From Oscillospiraceae bacterium (GTDB taxonomy: Bacteria; Bacillota; Clostridia; UBA1212; UBA1255), in the NCBI GenBank assembly GCA_015069185.1, contig SVJB01000003.1, positions 1 through 64,000 on the forward strand: a DNA stretch of 64,000 bases, written 5' to 3'. Within the stretch, counting starts at the first letter, position 1; each line of letters starts with the position of its first letter. A program made the position numbers and the translations under genes. The notes below the pieces were generated by a model, which ran no database searches, was not told the origin of the DNA, and was given only the letters and a program-made list of their open reading frames with translations. Shown here piece after piece: positions 42,025-50,681 of this stretch.

Positions 42025-43503
42025 ATGGCAGGAAAATTAATGGTTTACAATACATTGACAAGAAGAAAGGAAGAGCTCAGGCCTTTATCAGGTAACGAAA
42101 TATCAATTTATTCTTGTGGCCCTACAGTATATAACTACGCACATATAGGTAATCTGAGAACATATATATTTATGGATACTTTGAGAAGAGTCCTCAAGTA
42201 TAATGGATACAAGCTTAAACACGTTATGAATATTACTGATGTAGGTCATCTTGTATCAGATGCTGACGATGGAGAGGACAAGATGGTAAAGGCTGCTAAG
42301 GAACAGCAGAAGTCACCTTGGGAAATCGCAGAGTATTATACAGGTATATTCTTTAAGGATCTTGCAAAGCTCAATATTGATTTGCCTGAGATAATAGAGA
42401 AAGTCACTAACCATATCAACGATATGATTGAGTTTGTGGAGAAGCTCCTTGAAGTTGGTGTTGCATACGAGACAAGCGATGGTATTTACTATGACATTTC
42501 AAAATTCCATAACTACGGTAAACTCTCACGTATGAATTTTGAAGAGCAGATTGCAGGTGCCAGCGAGCGTGTTGATGAGAATGTTGAGAAGCGTCATCCG
42601 TCTGACTTTGCGTTGTGGATCAAGGCTCCTAAGGAACACATTATGCAGTGGCCCAGTCCTTGGGGCATGGGTTATCCGGGTTGGCATATTGAATGTTCTA
42701 CTTTGGCAAAGCTGTATCTCGGTGATGAATTTGACATTCATACAGGTGGTGTAGACCATATACCGATTCACCATGAGAATGAAATCGCTCAATCAGAGGC
42801 TCTGACAGGCAAGAAAGTAACTCAGTACTGGATGCACGCCGAGTTCTTGCTGGTAAATAACGGAAAGATGTCCAAAAGTCTGGGCAACACATATACAATT
42901 GATAATTTGGCAGAAAAAGGTTTCTCACCACTTTGCTATAGATATTTCTGCCTGAATGGCAACTATAGAAACAAGCTTAACTTTACATGGGATTCACTGT
43001 CTGCGGCCAAGTCATCCCTCCAGCATTTTTACGAGGCACTTAAGAAGCATAAGGATGCAGGTGATATTGCCATAGACGAAGTGATTGGTGAAGATAGTAA
43101 AATGGCCGGATATAACGATGAAAATGTGGGCAAGAATATTCTTGATGTGTACAAATCAGAGTTCGATAATGCGGTAAATGATGATCTTAACATTCCTCTT
43201 GCACTTGGTGTTGTATGGAATGCTTTGAGATATCCTGTGAAAAGTAAAAAAATCTATGACTTCGTTGTTGCTACAGACGAAATTTTAGGTTTAGACATGG
43301 AAAAAGAAGTTGAGCTCCTTAGTAAAGATGTAGATGAGGAACAGATATTTTCACCTGAGATAATGGAACTTGTGGCTCAAAGAACACAGGCTAAGAAGGA
43401 TAAACAATATGCCCTGGCTGACGAGATTCGCGCAAAGCTTCTTGATATGGGCATTGTACTTACAGATACGAAGGATGGCGTAAAGGTTGCCTATAAACAA
43501 TAA
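42025..43503 (+). CDS. cysS: Cysteinyl-tRNA synthetase
   Basis: 492 aa from the ATG at 42025 after GAAAGGTGAC. Class I synthetase charging tRNA-Cys. The HIGH-type motif is AHIGNLRTY (about 39-47) beside the zinc ligand Cys31; the later zinc ligands lie in HIECSTLAKLYLG and the GGVDHIPIHHENE motif; KMSKS is at 281-285. The C-terminal anticodon-binding part is normal. cysE-cysS is a common Firmicute order. The end overlaps the sigH start by 17 bases. Confidence 0.96.
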   Translation: MAGKLMVYNTLTRRKEELRPLSGNEISIYSCGPTVYNYAHIGNLRTYIFMDTLRRVLKYNGYKLKHVMNITDVGHLVSDADDGEDKMVKAAKEQQKSPWEIAEYYTGIFFKDLAKLNIDLPEIIEKVTNHINDMIEFVEKLLEVGVAYETSDGIYYDISKFHNYGKLSRMNFEEQIAGASERVDENVEKRHPSDFALWIKAPKEHIMQWPSPWGMGYPGWHIECSTLAKLYLGDEFDIHTGGVDHIPIHHENEIAQSEALTGKKVTQYWMHAEFLLVNNGKMSKSLGNTYTIDNLAEKGFSPLCYRYFCLNGNYRNKLNFTWDSLSAAKSSLQHFYEALKKHKDAGDIAIDEVIGEDSKMAGYNDENVGKNILDVYKSEFDNAVNDDLNIPLALGVVWNALRYPVKSKKIYDFVVATDEILGLDMEKEVELLSKDVDEEQIFSPEIMELVAQRTQAKKDKQYALADEIRAKLLDMGIVLTDTKDGVKVAYKQ

Positions 43504-44059
43504 CGAATATAGCGATGAATATTATGTTGACCTTGTACGCAAGGGAGACGAGACAGCTTGTGAATATCTGTTGGATAAGTACAAGCCTACTGTTCGTGTT
43601 GTTACGAGAAGCTTCTATTTGGTAGGTGCAGAGGGCGATGATATTGTTCAGGAAGGTATGATTGGCTTATATAAGGCTATATGTAGTTACAGTAGTGATA
43701 AGAATGTACCCTTTGCCGCATATGCCAAGCTTTGTATCAGAAGCCAGATTATTACAGCAATTAAAAATGCATCTCGTATGAAACATAAACCGCTTAATGA
43801 ATATGTATCCATAGAGGATCAGGGTCTGCTATCAATGGAGGTCGGAGGCCCGGAGGAACAGTTTATTACAGAAGAATCTTATGAGATTCTAAGTAATAGG
43901 ATAAACGACATTTTAAGTAAGTTTGAGATATCTGTTTTACAGCTTTATCTTGGTGGCAAGACGTATCGTGAGATATCAGAGCTGCTGGATAAGGATATAA
44001 AAGCAATAGATAATGCGCTTCAGAGAATTAAAAGCAAACTGAGAAAATGGAAAGAATAA
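43487..44059 (+). CDS. sigH: RNA polymerase sigma-H factor (Spo0H)
   Basis: 190 aa. Transition-phase sigma factor that starts sporulation gene expression. Region 2 is visible with DIVQEGMIGLYKAICSYSSDKNVPFAAYAKLCIRSQI (read in part), and region 4 with ISELLDKDIKAIDNALQRIKSKL. The cysS-sigH neighbourhood matches the B. subtilis region. Region 2 is well kept; TTG start inside cysS, where the AAAGG site is very close to the codon, so the true start is not certain. No alternative in-frame start is better. Confidence 0.9.
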   Translation: MPINNNEYSDEYYVDLVRKGDETACEYLLDKYKPTVRVVTRSFYLVGAEGDDIVQEGMIGLYKAICSYSSDKNVPFAAYAKLCIRSQIITAIKNASRMKHKPLNEYVSIEDQGLLSMEVGGPEEQFITEESYEILSNRINDILSKFEISVLQLYLGGKTYREISELLDKDIKAIDNALQRIKSKLRKWKE

Positions 44060-44069
44060 CAGGTAATAA

Positions 44070-45125
44070 ATGGTAAAGATTAGGTCGTTTACAGAAAAAT
44101 ATGTAAAACAATTCGCAATTGTTGTGTTAGTTGCGACTGTTGTAGCTACGGCCTTTATCTCCCATTACAGAGTAAATTCATATAGCATAGGTTATGAAGA
44201 AGCTATTATTTTGGGGCAGCTTGGTATTTTCACAGGTTACGAGGAAGGAATTGACGATACAGAATTTCGTGATTTTCTGCAATCCAAGGCCAGCGTAAAC
44301 ACTGCCATTTTGTCTTTTAAGCGTATGCAGGGTGCGTATAATATTAATGGTGTTGACGGGTCAATATTAAATGAAGATGACATGTTTCTGTATTATAAGT
44401 ACCTGGATATTGATGCTGTGCCGGATTTGATGCCTGCAGGTAAGGACGCGAAGGACAGGATTTCTGCTCGCGAGGCGTATTACATGGCGGTGAGAGCTCT
44501 GGGGTATAGCGAGTATGATTATAGCGGATTTGCTTCGGATGAATCAGACGGTCTGCTTGAGTTCATACAGCATCTTCAGTTTGGATTCACACTTCCTGTT
44601 GATGAAGTTGAGGAACTGACAAACGGCGAACTTGCATGCATTATTTACGAAACCTTCTACGCTATTCCCGATGGAGCTGATATTCAGGTGTACAGAATCC
44701 GCGCAAATATTAATTCTGACTTCAAGCGTCTCCTGCTGGAACACGGCTTATATGATGATATACCTGTAACATACGTGCCGCTTTTCGTAAATGGCGTATA
44801 CGCTCAGGATACTTTTTTTGCTTTTATGGGTGAAAATGCTGAGGGTACTTTGCCAAAGAACGAGTGGGGAGCAACATACAGTTACGCGTCACAAATGGAC
44901 GCTGATGACTATATTGAGTTATTGAAGACAAACGGTTACACAGTGGATTCCCAGTATAATATGGAACACACAGATGACTTTGGTATGACATACAACTACA
45001 TCATTACGTTAATGTACAAAGAAGTAAGCTGTCCATATAAAGGTGAGAATATAGAAATGACTGCTTACTGTGTACTGAAATACGATATAGATAACGATAC
45101 GCTGGAATGGAATTTATTAATATAA
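44070..45125 (+). CDS. Unknown exported or membrane-anchored protein
   Basis: 351 aa. A hydrophobic segment at residues about 14-32 acts as signal anchor. The rest is acidic. Residues about 40-140 contain helical stretches of the S-layer-homology flavour (EEAIILGQLGIFTGYEEG, ISAREAYYMAVRALGY) but not a full SLH triad. The last 100 residues have mixed alpha/beta character (ENIEMTAYCVLKYDIDNDTLEW). I do not recognise a family. It lies ten bases after sigH and 21 bases before thyA, so it is co-transcribed with both. Confidence 0.8.
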   Translation: MVKIRSFTEKYVKQFAIVVLVATVVATAFISHYRVNSYSIGYEEAIILGQLGIFTGYEEGIDDTEFRDFLQSKASVNTAILSFKRMQGAYNINGVDGSILNEDDMFLYYKYLDIDAVPDLMPAGKDAKDRISAREAYYMAVRALGYSEYDYSGFASDESDGLLEFIQHLQFGFTLPVDEVEELTNGELACIIYETFYAIPDGADIQVYRIRANINSDFKRLLLEHGLYDDIPVTYVPLFVNGVYAQDTFFAFMGENAEGTLPKNEWGATYSYASQMDADDYIELLKTNGYTVDSQYNMEHTDDFGMTYNYIITLMYKEVSCPYKGENIEMTAYCVLKYDIDNDTLEWNLLI

Positions 45126-45146
45126 TATTATTTGGAGGAGAAGAAA

Positions 45147-45977
45147 ATGAGTAGTGCAGACATAGCTTTTATTAACACTTGTAGAGATATTATTGCAAAT
45201 GGTGTCAAGGTTACTGAGGGAAATGTAAGACCTAAGTGGGCTGATGGTACACCGGCATATACTATTAAGAAATTTGGTGTGGTTAACAGATACGATTTAA
45301 GTAAAGAGTTTCCTCTTATTACCATACGGCCCATTAAGCTGTCTGCTGCCATTGATGAAATTCTCTGGATATGGCAGAAGAAGTCTAACAATATTAAGGA
45401 CCTGAACAGTCATATTTGGGACAGTTGGGCAGATGAAAATGGCTCTATCGGTAAAGCTTACGGCTACCAGATGGGCGTGAAACATAAGTATAAGGAAGGC
45501 GAGTTTGATATGGTTGATAGGGTTCTTTACGACCTGAAGCACAATCCTGCAAGTCGCCGTATTATGACAAACTTGTATAATTTTGAGGATTTACATGAAA
45601 TGGCGCTGTATCCTTGTGCCTACAGCATGACATTTAATGTAACAGGTGGCAAGCTCTGTGCCATTCTCAATCAACGTTCGCAGGATATGTTGGCGGCAAA
45701 TGCGTGGAACGTCGCTCAATATGCTGCTCTTGTTTACATGATAGCTCAGGTGTCTGACCTGGAGCCCGGTGAGTTTGTTCATGTTATTGCAGATGCTCAT
45801 ATTTATGATAGACATATCCCAATTGTTGAGGAAATTATTAATCGCCCTGTGTATGACGCTCCAAAAGTTACTTTAGACAAGTCTATCAAGGATTTCTATC
45901 AGTTTACACCGGAGAGTTTTACGGTAGAGAATTATGTACACGGTGATAAAGTCGGAAAATTTGAAGTTGCTATATAA
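45147..45977 (+). CDS. thyA: Thymidylate synthase ThyA
   Basis: 276 aa from the ATG at 45147; the upstream TTG at 45132 belongs to the TTTGGAGGAG site. Makes dTMP from dUMP with methylene-tetrahydrofolate. Visible: KTN-type AYTIKKFGVVNRYDL, ATIRP-like FPLITIRPIK, the catalytic Cys in YPCAYSMTFNV, the QRSQD substrate loop and HVIADAHIYDRHI. The usual PPCH and PFN stretches read YPCA and ANAWN, as in a subgroup of Firmicute enzymes. Followed by folA ten bases on, its recycling partner. Confidence 0.92.
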   Translation: MSSADIAFINTCRDIIANGVKVTEGNVRPKWADGTPAYTIKKFGVVNRYDLSKEFPLITIRPIKLSAAIDEILWIWQKKSNNIKDLNSHIWDSWADENGSIGKAYGYQMGVKHKYKEGEFDMVDRVLYDLKHNPASRRIMTNLYNFEDLHEMALYPCAYSMTFNVTGGKLCAILNQRSQDMLAANAWNVAQYAALVYMIAQVSDLEPGEFVHVIADAHIYDRHIPIVEEIINRPVYDAPKVTLDKSIKDFYQFTPESFTVENYVHGDKVGKFEVAI

Positions 45978-45986
45978 AGGAGATTT

Positions 45987-46493
45987 GTGAAAATGAATTT
46001 AATCGTTGCAGTAGATAAAGAATGGGGAATCGGCTATAAAGGAGATCTGTTGGTTCGCTCAAAAGATGACCTTAAGAACTTTGCAGCTTTGACAACAGGT
46101 AAAGTGGTGATATTGGGATCTAATACTTTGGCTACTTTTCCAGGTGGCAGAGTGCTCAAGAATAGGGTAAATATAGTGTTGCATCCTTCTTCTGACTACG
46201 CACCTGAGGGTGCTGTTGTCGCTCACAGTATTGATGAGGCTGTCCGGATTGCAAAACAATATAATTCAGACGATGTTTTTGTTATCGGAGGAGCCAGTGT
46301 ATACAAGCAAATGCTTCCTTATTGCGATCGTGCATATGTTACAAAGTTCGAGAAGTCTTACATAAAGGATGCGTATTTTCCTAACCTGGACGAAGATCCA
46401 CAGTGGCATCTTGACAAGGTAAGTGAACTTGTTCATTCAGAATCTGATGGGCAGGAATGTAATTTTTATTTCACGGAATACGTAAGAAGTTGA
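45987..46493 (+). CDS. folA: Dihydrofolate reductase
   Basis: 168 aa. Regenerates tetrahydrofolate after the ThyA reaction. MNLIVAVDKEWGIGYKGDL opens the fold; GKVVILGSNTLATFPGG and FVIGGASVYKQML bind NADPH. The acidic substrate residue lies in RSKDDLKNF, where most enzymes have LPxDLxxF, so the loop is divergent. GTG at 45987 or ATG at 45993 could be the start; AAAGGAGA serves either. Last gene of the sigH-thyA-folA stretch. Confidence 0.9.
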   Translation: MKMNLIVAVDKEWGIGYKGDLLVRSKDDLKNFAALTTGKVVILGSNTLATFPGGRVLKNRVNIVLHPSSDYAPEGAVVAHSIDEAVRIAKQYNSDDVFVIGGASVYKQMLPYCDRAYVTKFEKSYIKDAYFPNLDEDPQWHLDKVSELVHSESDGQECNFYFTEYVRS

Positions 46494-46559
46494 CATAAAA
46501 AAGACAATTTATGAGGATAGAATAGCGCCTGTAAGATAAAATATCTTAGAGGTGCTTTC

Positions 46560-48482
46560 TTGTTTACTGGTAAGAAAATAGTTAAATCAATAATTTCATG
46601 TGTCATTATAGTTTGTGTCTTGTGTTTGTGCGGATGCATAAGAAAAGTAAATGACAACCTTTTCACAGGCTCGCCCACATTTCCGGTCGGAGACAGCAAT
46701 ACACCGGATACATCCACGTTGCTTGAGGATGTTAAGTCAGATGTTGAGGTTGAGTATAGTGATTTTGATGTTAAGGATGCTGTAGGAGATGCGGCGCCGG
46801 AGGCTGTTCGGATTGTTTTAAATGACAGCAATACGTATGTTGATGCAGAAAGCTTTACAGGAATTGCAGTGTCCAACGAAAACAATCAGTGCATAGTGTC
46901 GATTACTGAGGGCGGCACTTATTTGCTATCTGGTAAATTAAGTGACGGACAGATTTATGTTGAGGCCGGTGAAAATCAGGTTCGTTTGATTCTTGACGGC
47001 GTTGATATTTACTGTTCTGATAGCGCGCCTATTTATTTGAATAATGGGAAGAAGACTGTAATTACGCTTGCTTCTGGCAGTGTGAATACTTTGACCGATA
47101 CTAAGAATTATGAGTATGCGGTGACGAAGACTAACGAAGAGACAGGCGAGGTAAGTTATGAGCCTAATGGCGCACTTTTCAGCAAGAAAAGTCTGACAAT
47201 TAATGGTAGCGGCTCTCTTATAATTGAAGGGAATTGTAATAATGGTTTGTCGTGTAAAGACGAACTTAAGATTATTGATGCTACTGTTACTGTTAGTGCA
47301 GTGAATAATGGTATTAAAGGCAATGATTTCGTTGTTATTCGTGATAGCAATATTACTGTAGAGTCTAACGGTGATGGCATTAAGTCTGATAAGGAAGATA
47401 ATGCGCTTAAAGGATTTATTTGTATTGATGGCGGAAATGTAAATGTAACGGCAGCAGAAGATGGGCTGCAGGCTGTTACGACTGTTGCTATATATGATGG
47501 CCAAGTAATAGTAAAGGCAGTGGCAAAGGGGATCAAGTCCGATAATGCAATGCTTATTGCAGGTGGCAGTGTTGAGGTGACTGCGGATGATGATACGTTG
47601 CATGCTAATGATTTTATTGATATTATTGACGGTAATATTACTTTGAGTGCAAAAGATGATGGTATTCATGCAGATAATGCTATTACTATAAGTGGAGGAA
47701 ATATTGAAATAGTACGTTCATACGAGGGCGTAGAAGCAGCTTGTATTGTGATTGATGGCGGCAACATTGATTTGGTGGCAAGTGACGATGGATTTAATGC
47801 CTCCAACGGTCTTGGAATGGGCGGTATGGGTGGTCCTGGCGGCGGTGGCGGCATGGGAAGACCCGGCAGCTTCGGCGGATATTATGGTGACTATGGTGCT
47901 ACTGAGGACAATGGATCTACTATAACTCAGTGTTCTCTTACGATCAACAATGGATATGTATATGTAAATGCATCTGGCGATGGCCTTGATTCTAACGGCA
48001 GCATTACAATTAATGGCGGTACTACCATTGTAAACGGACCTACTAATAGCGGTAATGGAGCATTAGATAGTGGAGATGGTGGATATGAGATACTGGTAAA
48101 TGGAGGTACTCTTGTTGCTGCCGGTGCCAGTGGTATGGCAGAGGTGCCATCGTCAAACTCCAAACAATATATTGTTTCAATTAACGTGAGTGCCTCAGAT
48201 AGTGATCTTGCAATTGTGGATTCCAACGGAAACAGTGTTATTCAATTTGATGCAATTAAACAGTATCAATCCGTGATAATAAGTAGTCCTTCTTTGATTA
48301 AAGGAGAGACGTACAGTATATATTTAAGAAATAATTCCGATTCCTCCAGTGGCACTGAGCTTGCGTCGTTTACGATCTCTTCGGTGATTACAACAATTGG
48401 CTCCGGTGGAGGCATGGGTGGCGGCATGGGCGGCGGCTTTGGCGGTGGTCCCGGCGGCGGTGGCAGGCCGGGTCGCTGGTAA
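46560..48482 (+). CDS. Beta-helix carbohydrate-binding lipoprotein (DUF4353, Cthe_2159-like)
   Basis: 640 aa. TTG start after AGAGGTG. The lipoprotein signal ends LCLCGC. From about residue 75 on, short repeats such as ITISGGNIEI, DGIHADNAI, SNGDGIKSD and ASGDGLDSNGSITINGG give the ladder of a parallel beta-helix. This pattern matches the DUF4353 group, whose member Cthe_2159 binds cellulose and acidic polysaccharide with calcium. Two Gly-rich stretches interrupt it (about 420-440 and the C-terminal 40 residues), rich in Gly, Met and Pro. Role inferred: surface polysaccharide binding. A palindromic terminator follows. Confidence 0.85.
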   Translation: MFTGKKIVKSIISCVIIVCVLCLCGCIRKVNDNLFTGSPTFPVGDSNTPDTSTLLEDVKSDVEVEYSDFDVKDAVGDAAPEAVRIVLNDSNTYVDAESFTGIAVSNENNQCIVSITEGGTYLLSGKLSDGQIYVEAGENQVRLILDGVDIYCSDSAPIYLNNGKKTVITLASGSVNTLTDTKNYEYAVTKTNEETGEVSYEPNGALFSKKSLTINGSGSLIIEGNCNNGLSCKDELKIIDATVTVSAVNNGIKGNDFVVIRDSNITVESNGDGIKSDKEDNALKGFICIDGGNVNVTAAEDGLQAVTTVAIYDGQVIVKAVAKGIKSDNAMLIAGGSVEVTADDDTLHANDFIDIIDGNITLSAKDDGIHADNAITISGGNIEIVRSYEGVEAACIVIDGGNIDLVASDDGFNASNGLGMGGMGGPGGGGGMGRPGSFGGYYGDYGATEDNGSTITQCSLTINNGYVYVNASGDGLDSNGSITINGGTTIVNGPTNSGNGALDSGDGGYEILVNGGTLVAAGASGMAEVPSSNSKQYIVSINVSASDSDLAIVDSNGNSVIQFDAIKQYQSVIISSPSLIKGETYSIYLRNNSDSSSGTELASFTISSVITTIGSGGGMGGGMGGGFGGGPGGGGRPGRW

Positions 48483-48512
48483 ACAAGAGTGTATTTTTTT
48501 GATTTTATTTTA

Positions 48513-48539
48513 GTGTTCAGTATACTGAACACTTTTTTG
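48513..48539 (+). terminator. Palindromic terminator after the beta-helix gene
   Basis: AGTGTTCAG and CTGAACACT are exact complements around TATA, followed by a run of T. It may double as a regulatory palindrome, because its core GTTCA-TATA-TGAAC recurs in a changed form at 48642-48657. Confidence 0.75.
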
Positions 48540-48641
48540 TACTTGCGTGATACATTTGTAATGTTTTGATACTTTTTCACCATGTAATAATATAAAAAAT
48601 GCATTTGAAATTTATATTTATTAGTATATGACAAAAAGACG

Positions 48642-48657
48642 GTTCAATATATTGAAC
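48642..48657. promoter_or_regulatory. Palindrome GTTCAATATATTGAAC
   Basis: A perfect 16-bp inverted repeat. It differs from the core of the hairpin at 48516-48531 only by a symmetric pair of changes (G/C to A/T). No T-run follows. It lies 58 bases before the 32-codon ORF and could be an operator. Confidence 0.5.
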
Positions 48658-48715
48658 AATAAAAAATAATGCAAAAAAACATGTTATTTCCTGTTGCTGA
48701 AATATAGTCACATCA

Positions 48716-48814
48716 ATGAACAGTGTAAATATAAACGAATTAACAGAAGCAGATTTAGCTTACTACAACAAGGTTGTAAAGCGCATCAATAAGAAGTTGG
48801 AAAATCTTGACTAA
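48716..48814 (+). CDS. Possible 32-aa small protein
   Basis: An ATG-to-TAA frame reading MNSVNINELTEADLAYYN then KVVKRINKKLENLD. It looks like a short amphipathic helix with a basic second half. There is no good ribosome site, so it may not be translated; the stretch could be a small RNA ending in the strong hairpin at 48818-48852. The independent terminator and the spacing from both neighbours suggest a separate transcription unit. Family unknown. Confidence 0.35.
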   Translation: MNSVNINELTEADLAYYNKVVKRINKKLENLD

Positions 48815-48817
48815 CAA

Positions 48818-48852
48818 ACAAGGCCTCTTATACGAAAGGGGCCTTGTTTCTT
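48818..48852 (+). terminator. Terminator after the 32-codon ORF
   Basis: ACAAGGCCTCTT pairs with AAGGGGCCTTGT (12 pairs with one G-T) around a six-base loop, then TTCTTTATT. Confidence 0.85.
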
Positions 48853-48896
48853 TATTGACATACAAAATCTTGCTACTCTCATATCGGTATTAACTA

Positions 48897-48925
48897 TTGA
48901 TTTTCTTCGTAAAAAATGATACATT
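48897..48925 (+). promoter_or_regulatory. Promoter for the 203-aa lipoprotein
   Basis: TTGATT, 17 bases, TACATT, ending 30 bases before the chosen start codon at 48955. Confidence 0.5.
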
Positions 48926-48954
48926 ACAATCGAAACTTAAAGGAGGAAAAAACT

Positions 48955-49566
48955 ATGAAAAAATTACTATCTTTATTTGTTTGTGTTTTATTAATGGTTT
49001 CAATGATATTTGTTTTAACAAGTTGCGGAGAGCCTGATGCTGAGCCTACAATTGTTGGCAAGTGGACAGCTACTGTAGATGTTGACGAATTAATTACTGA
49101 AGGCATGGGTCAGAGTATGGAAGACGCTGCTCAGTTCTTTGAGTTTAAAAATCTGAGTTTAGTAATGAACGCTGAGTTTACAGCAGACAGCAAAGTGACT
49201 ATGAAGGTTGATGAAGCATCTATTGACGCCCTTTTTGATGAACTTAAAAAGTGCATGAAAAACGGCATGGAAGATTATCTTAATGATTTATTACAAAAAA
49301 GTGGTGCAAATATGACTCTTGAACAGTATTTGGCACAGACAAATCAAACAATTGATTCCTTAGTTGACGCTGCTATGAGTCAAGTACCAAGAGATTCTTT
49401 AGAGTTAGATATGACAGGTACATACAAAATAGAAGGTAACAAGATCGCTCTTGCAGAAGACGGCGAAGACTTCGATGAGTACAATGAATTTGAATTAACC
49501 AGTAACACTCTTACAGTAGATACCGGAGATGAAATGGGTATCCTGGAGTTTACAAGAGTTAAGTAA
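48955..49566 (+). CDS. Unknown lipoprotein
   Basis: 203 aa from the ATG at 48955 with AAAGGAGGA. The signal peptide ends VLTSC. The mature part starts with a short linker and TIVGKWTATVDV, then ends GTYKIEGNKIALAEDG, LTSNTLTV and MGILEFTRV, a pattern of beta strands common in lipocalin-like lipoproteins of gut Clostridia that carry an IxGxW opening. The middle (about 60-140) is helical and acidic. I do not assign a function. Own promoter and terminator. Confidence 0.85.
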   Translation: MKKLLSLFVCVLLMVSMIFVLTSCGEPDAEPTIVGKWTATVDVDELITEGMGQSMEDAAQFFEFKNLSLVMNAEFTADSKVTMKVDEASIDALFDELKKCMKNGMEDYLNDLLQKSGANMTLEQYLAQTNQTIDSLVDAAMSQVPRDSLELDMTGTYKIEGNKIALAEDGEDFDEYNEFELTSNTLTVDTGDEMGILEFTRVK

Positions 49567-49585
49567 AAAATAATTGTTGTGTAAA

Positions 49586-49616
49586 GCACCCGCTTGATTT
49601 TGACGGGTGCTTTTTT
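49586..49616 (+). terminator. Terminator after the 203-aa lipoprotein
   Basis: GCACCCG and CGGGTGC stem at 49586-49592 and 49604-49610, followed by six T. Confidence 0.9.
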
Positions 49617-49653
49617 ATGGCAAAATCCCAACACACTCTGCGTTATTTTTTCG

Positions 49654-49683
49654 TTGACACCAATATACACTCAGTGCTATAAT
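49654..49683 (+). promoter_or_regulatory. Promoter of the TPP-controlled operon
   Basis: TTGACA, 18 bases, TATAAT. The start near 49690 is just before the riboswitch. Confidence 0.65.
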
Positions 49684-49690
49684 CCGCATA

Positions 49691-49804
49691 CATGCTAGGG
49701 GAGCTGCTTTCCCGCCCAACATAACAGGCAAAGAAGCGGCTGAGAATGTCACCGGTGACGTACCCTCATTACTTGATCCGATTAATGTCGGCGTAGGGAA
49801 GCAT
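49691..49804 (+). promoter_or_regulatory. TPP riboswitch (THI element)
   Basis: The conserved parts are in order: CTAGGGGAGC at the P1/P2 side, GCGGCTGAGAATG with the pyrimidine-sensing CTGAGA at 49740-49745, TACCCTCATTACTTGATCCG-type segment that holds the pyrophosphate arm, and GGCGTAGGGAAGC closing P1. An intrinsic terminator lies 30 bases downstream, so high thiamine pyrophosphate should stop transcription. It controls the three ABC genes that follow. Confidence 0.95.
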
Positions 49805-49834
49805 AACAATTAAGCAACTAATTGATTATGGTCT

Positions 49835-49868
49835 CCTTACATGTAAGATAAGCATGTAAGGCTTTTTT
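49835..49868 (+). terminator. Riboswitch-controlled terminator
   Basis: CCTTACATG pairs with CATGTAAGG (49853-49861), then CTTTTTTATTTT. It sits between the TPP aptamer and the first gene, as expected of an expression platform. Confidence 0.85.
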
Positions 49869-49899
49869 ATTTTACCCCAAAGGTGTTGATTGTAGGCAA

Positions 49900-50679
49900 A
49901 TGAAACAAACAATCAAGAAAATACTAAGTAAATCATACGCGCTTATTGGTATCGTAGCATTAATAGGAGTATGGCAGCTTGTATGTAGCCTGGAAATAGT
50001 ACCTGGCTTCATGTTGCCGTCCCCCGGAGCTGTAGTAAAAGCACTCATAGAAGACTTTGACCTTCTAATGATGCACGCAAAGACCACACTTTTAGAAGCA
50101 CTTTTTGGGCTGTTAATAGGTGTTATTATCGGATTTTTACTGGCGGTAATGATGGATTCCTTCAAATTATTAAGGAAAATTACATATCCGCTGCTTGTAA
50201 TATCACAAACAATACCTACAGTAGCCATTGCGCCACTTTTGGTACTGTGGTTTGGCTACGAAATGCTACCAAAAGTTGTTTTAATAGTACTCACAACATT
50301 TTTCCCGGTAGCAATCGGCCTTTACGAAGGATTTAGCTCTTGCGACAGGGACTGTATTAACTTGCTCCGCTCAATGGGCGCAAATAGATTACAGATATTC
50401 GGCTATGTGAAAATCCCGGCCAGCATTACACCTTTCTTTTCTGCACTCAAGATTTCAGCATCATACTCAATTGTAGGCGCGGTTATCTCTGAATGGTTAG
50501 GTGGATTTGAAGGATTAGGTGTATATATGACCAGGGTGAAAAATGCATACCGTTACGATAAAATGTTTGCAGTTATTATAATAATATCATTGCTTAGTTT
50601 GATTTTGATGGGAATAATATCATTTGTACACAAAAAATTAACGCCATGGGAAAGAACAACGAAAAAAGGAGAGGACTAA
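49900..50679 (+). CDS. ABC transporter permease, thiamine-precursor type (ThiX-like)
   Basis: 259 aa. SsuC/TauC-type permease with about six hydrophobic segments; the EAA loop reads LLRSMGANRLQIFGYVKIPAS. GIWQL-like VWQLVCSLEIVPGFMLPSPG opens it. Under TPP riboswitch control and next to an NMT1-type binding protein, it most likely imports a hydroxymethylpyrimidine precursor such as formylaminopyrimidine. The ribosome site is weak. The stop overlaps the leader of the next gene. Confidence 0.9.
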   Translation: MKQTIKKILSKSYALIGIVALIGVWQLVCSLEIVPGFMLPSPGAVVKALIEDFDLLMMHAKTTLLEALFGLLIGVIIGFLLAVMMDSFKLLRKITYPLLVISQTIPTVAIAPLLVLWFGYEMLPKVVLIVLTTFFPVAIGLYEGFSSCDRDCINLLRSMGANRLQIFGYVKIPASITPFFSALKISASYSIVGAVISEWLGGFEGLGVYMTRVKNAYRYDKMFAVIIIISLLSLILMGIISFVHKKLTPWERTTKKGED

Positions 50680-50681
50680 TT

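Noticed and set aside
46490-46540. TTGACA after folA as a promoter for the beta-helix gene
   Set aside because: No acceptable -10 lies 16-18 bases downstream.
46938-47669. 243-codon minus-strand frame opposite the beta-helix gene
   Set aside because: No ribosome site or recognisable protein; the plus strand has a signal peptide and repeated strands, so this is a shadow.
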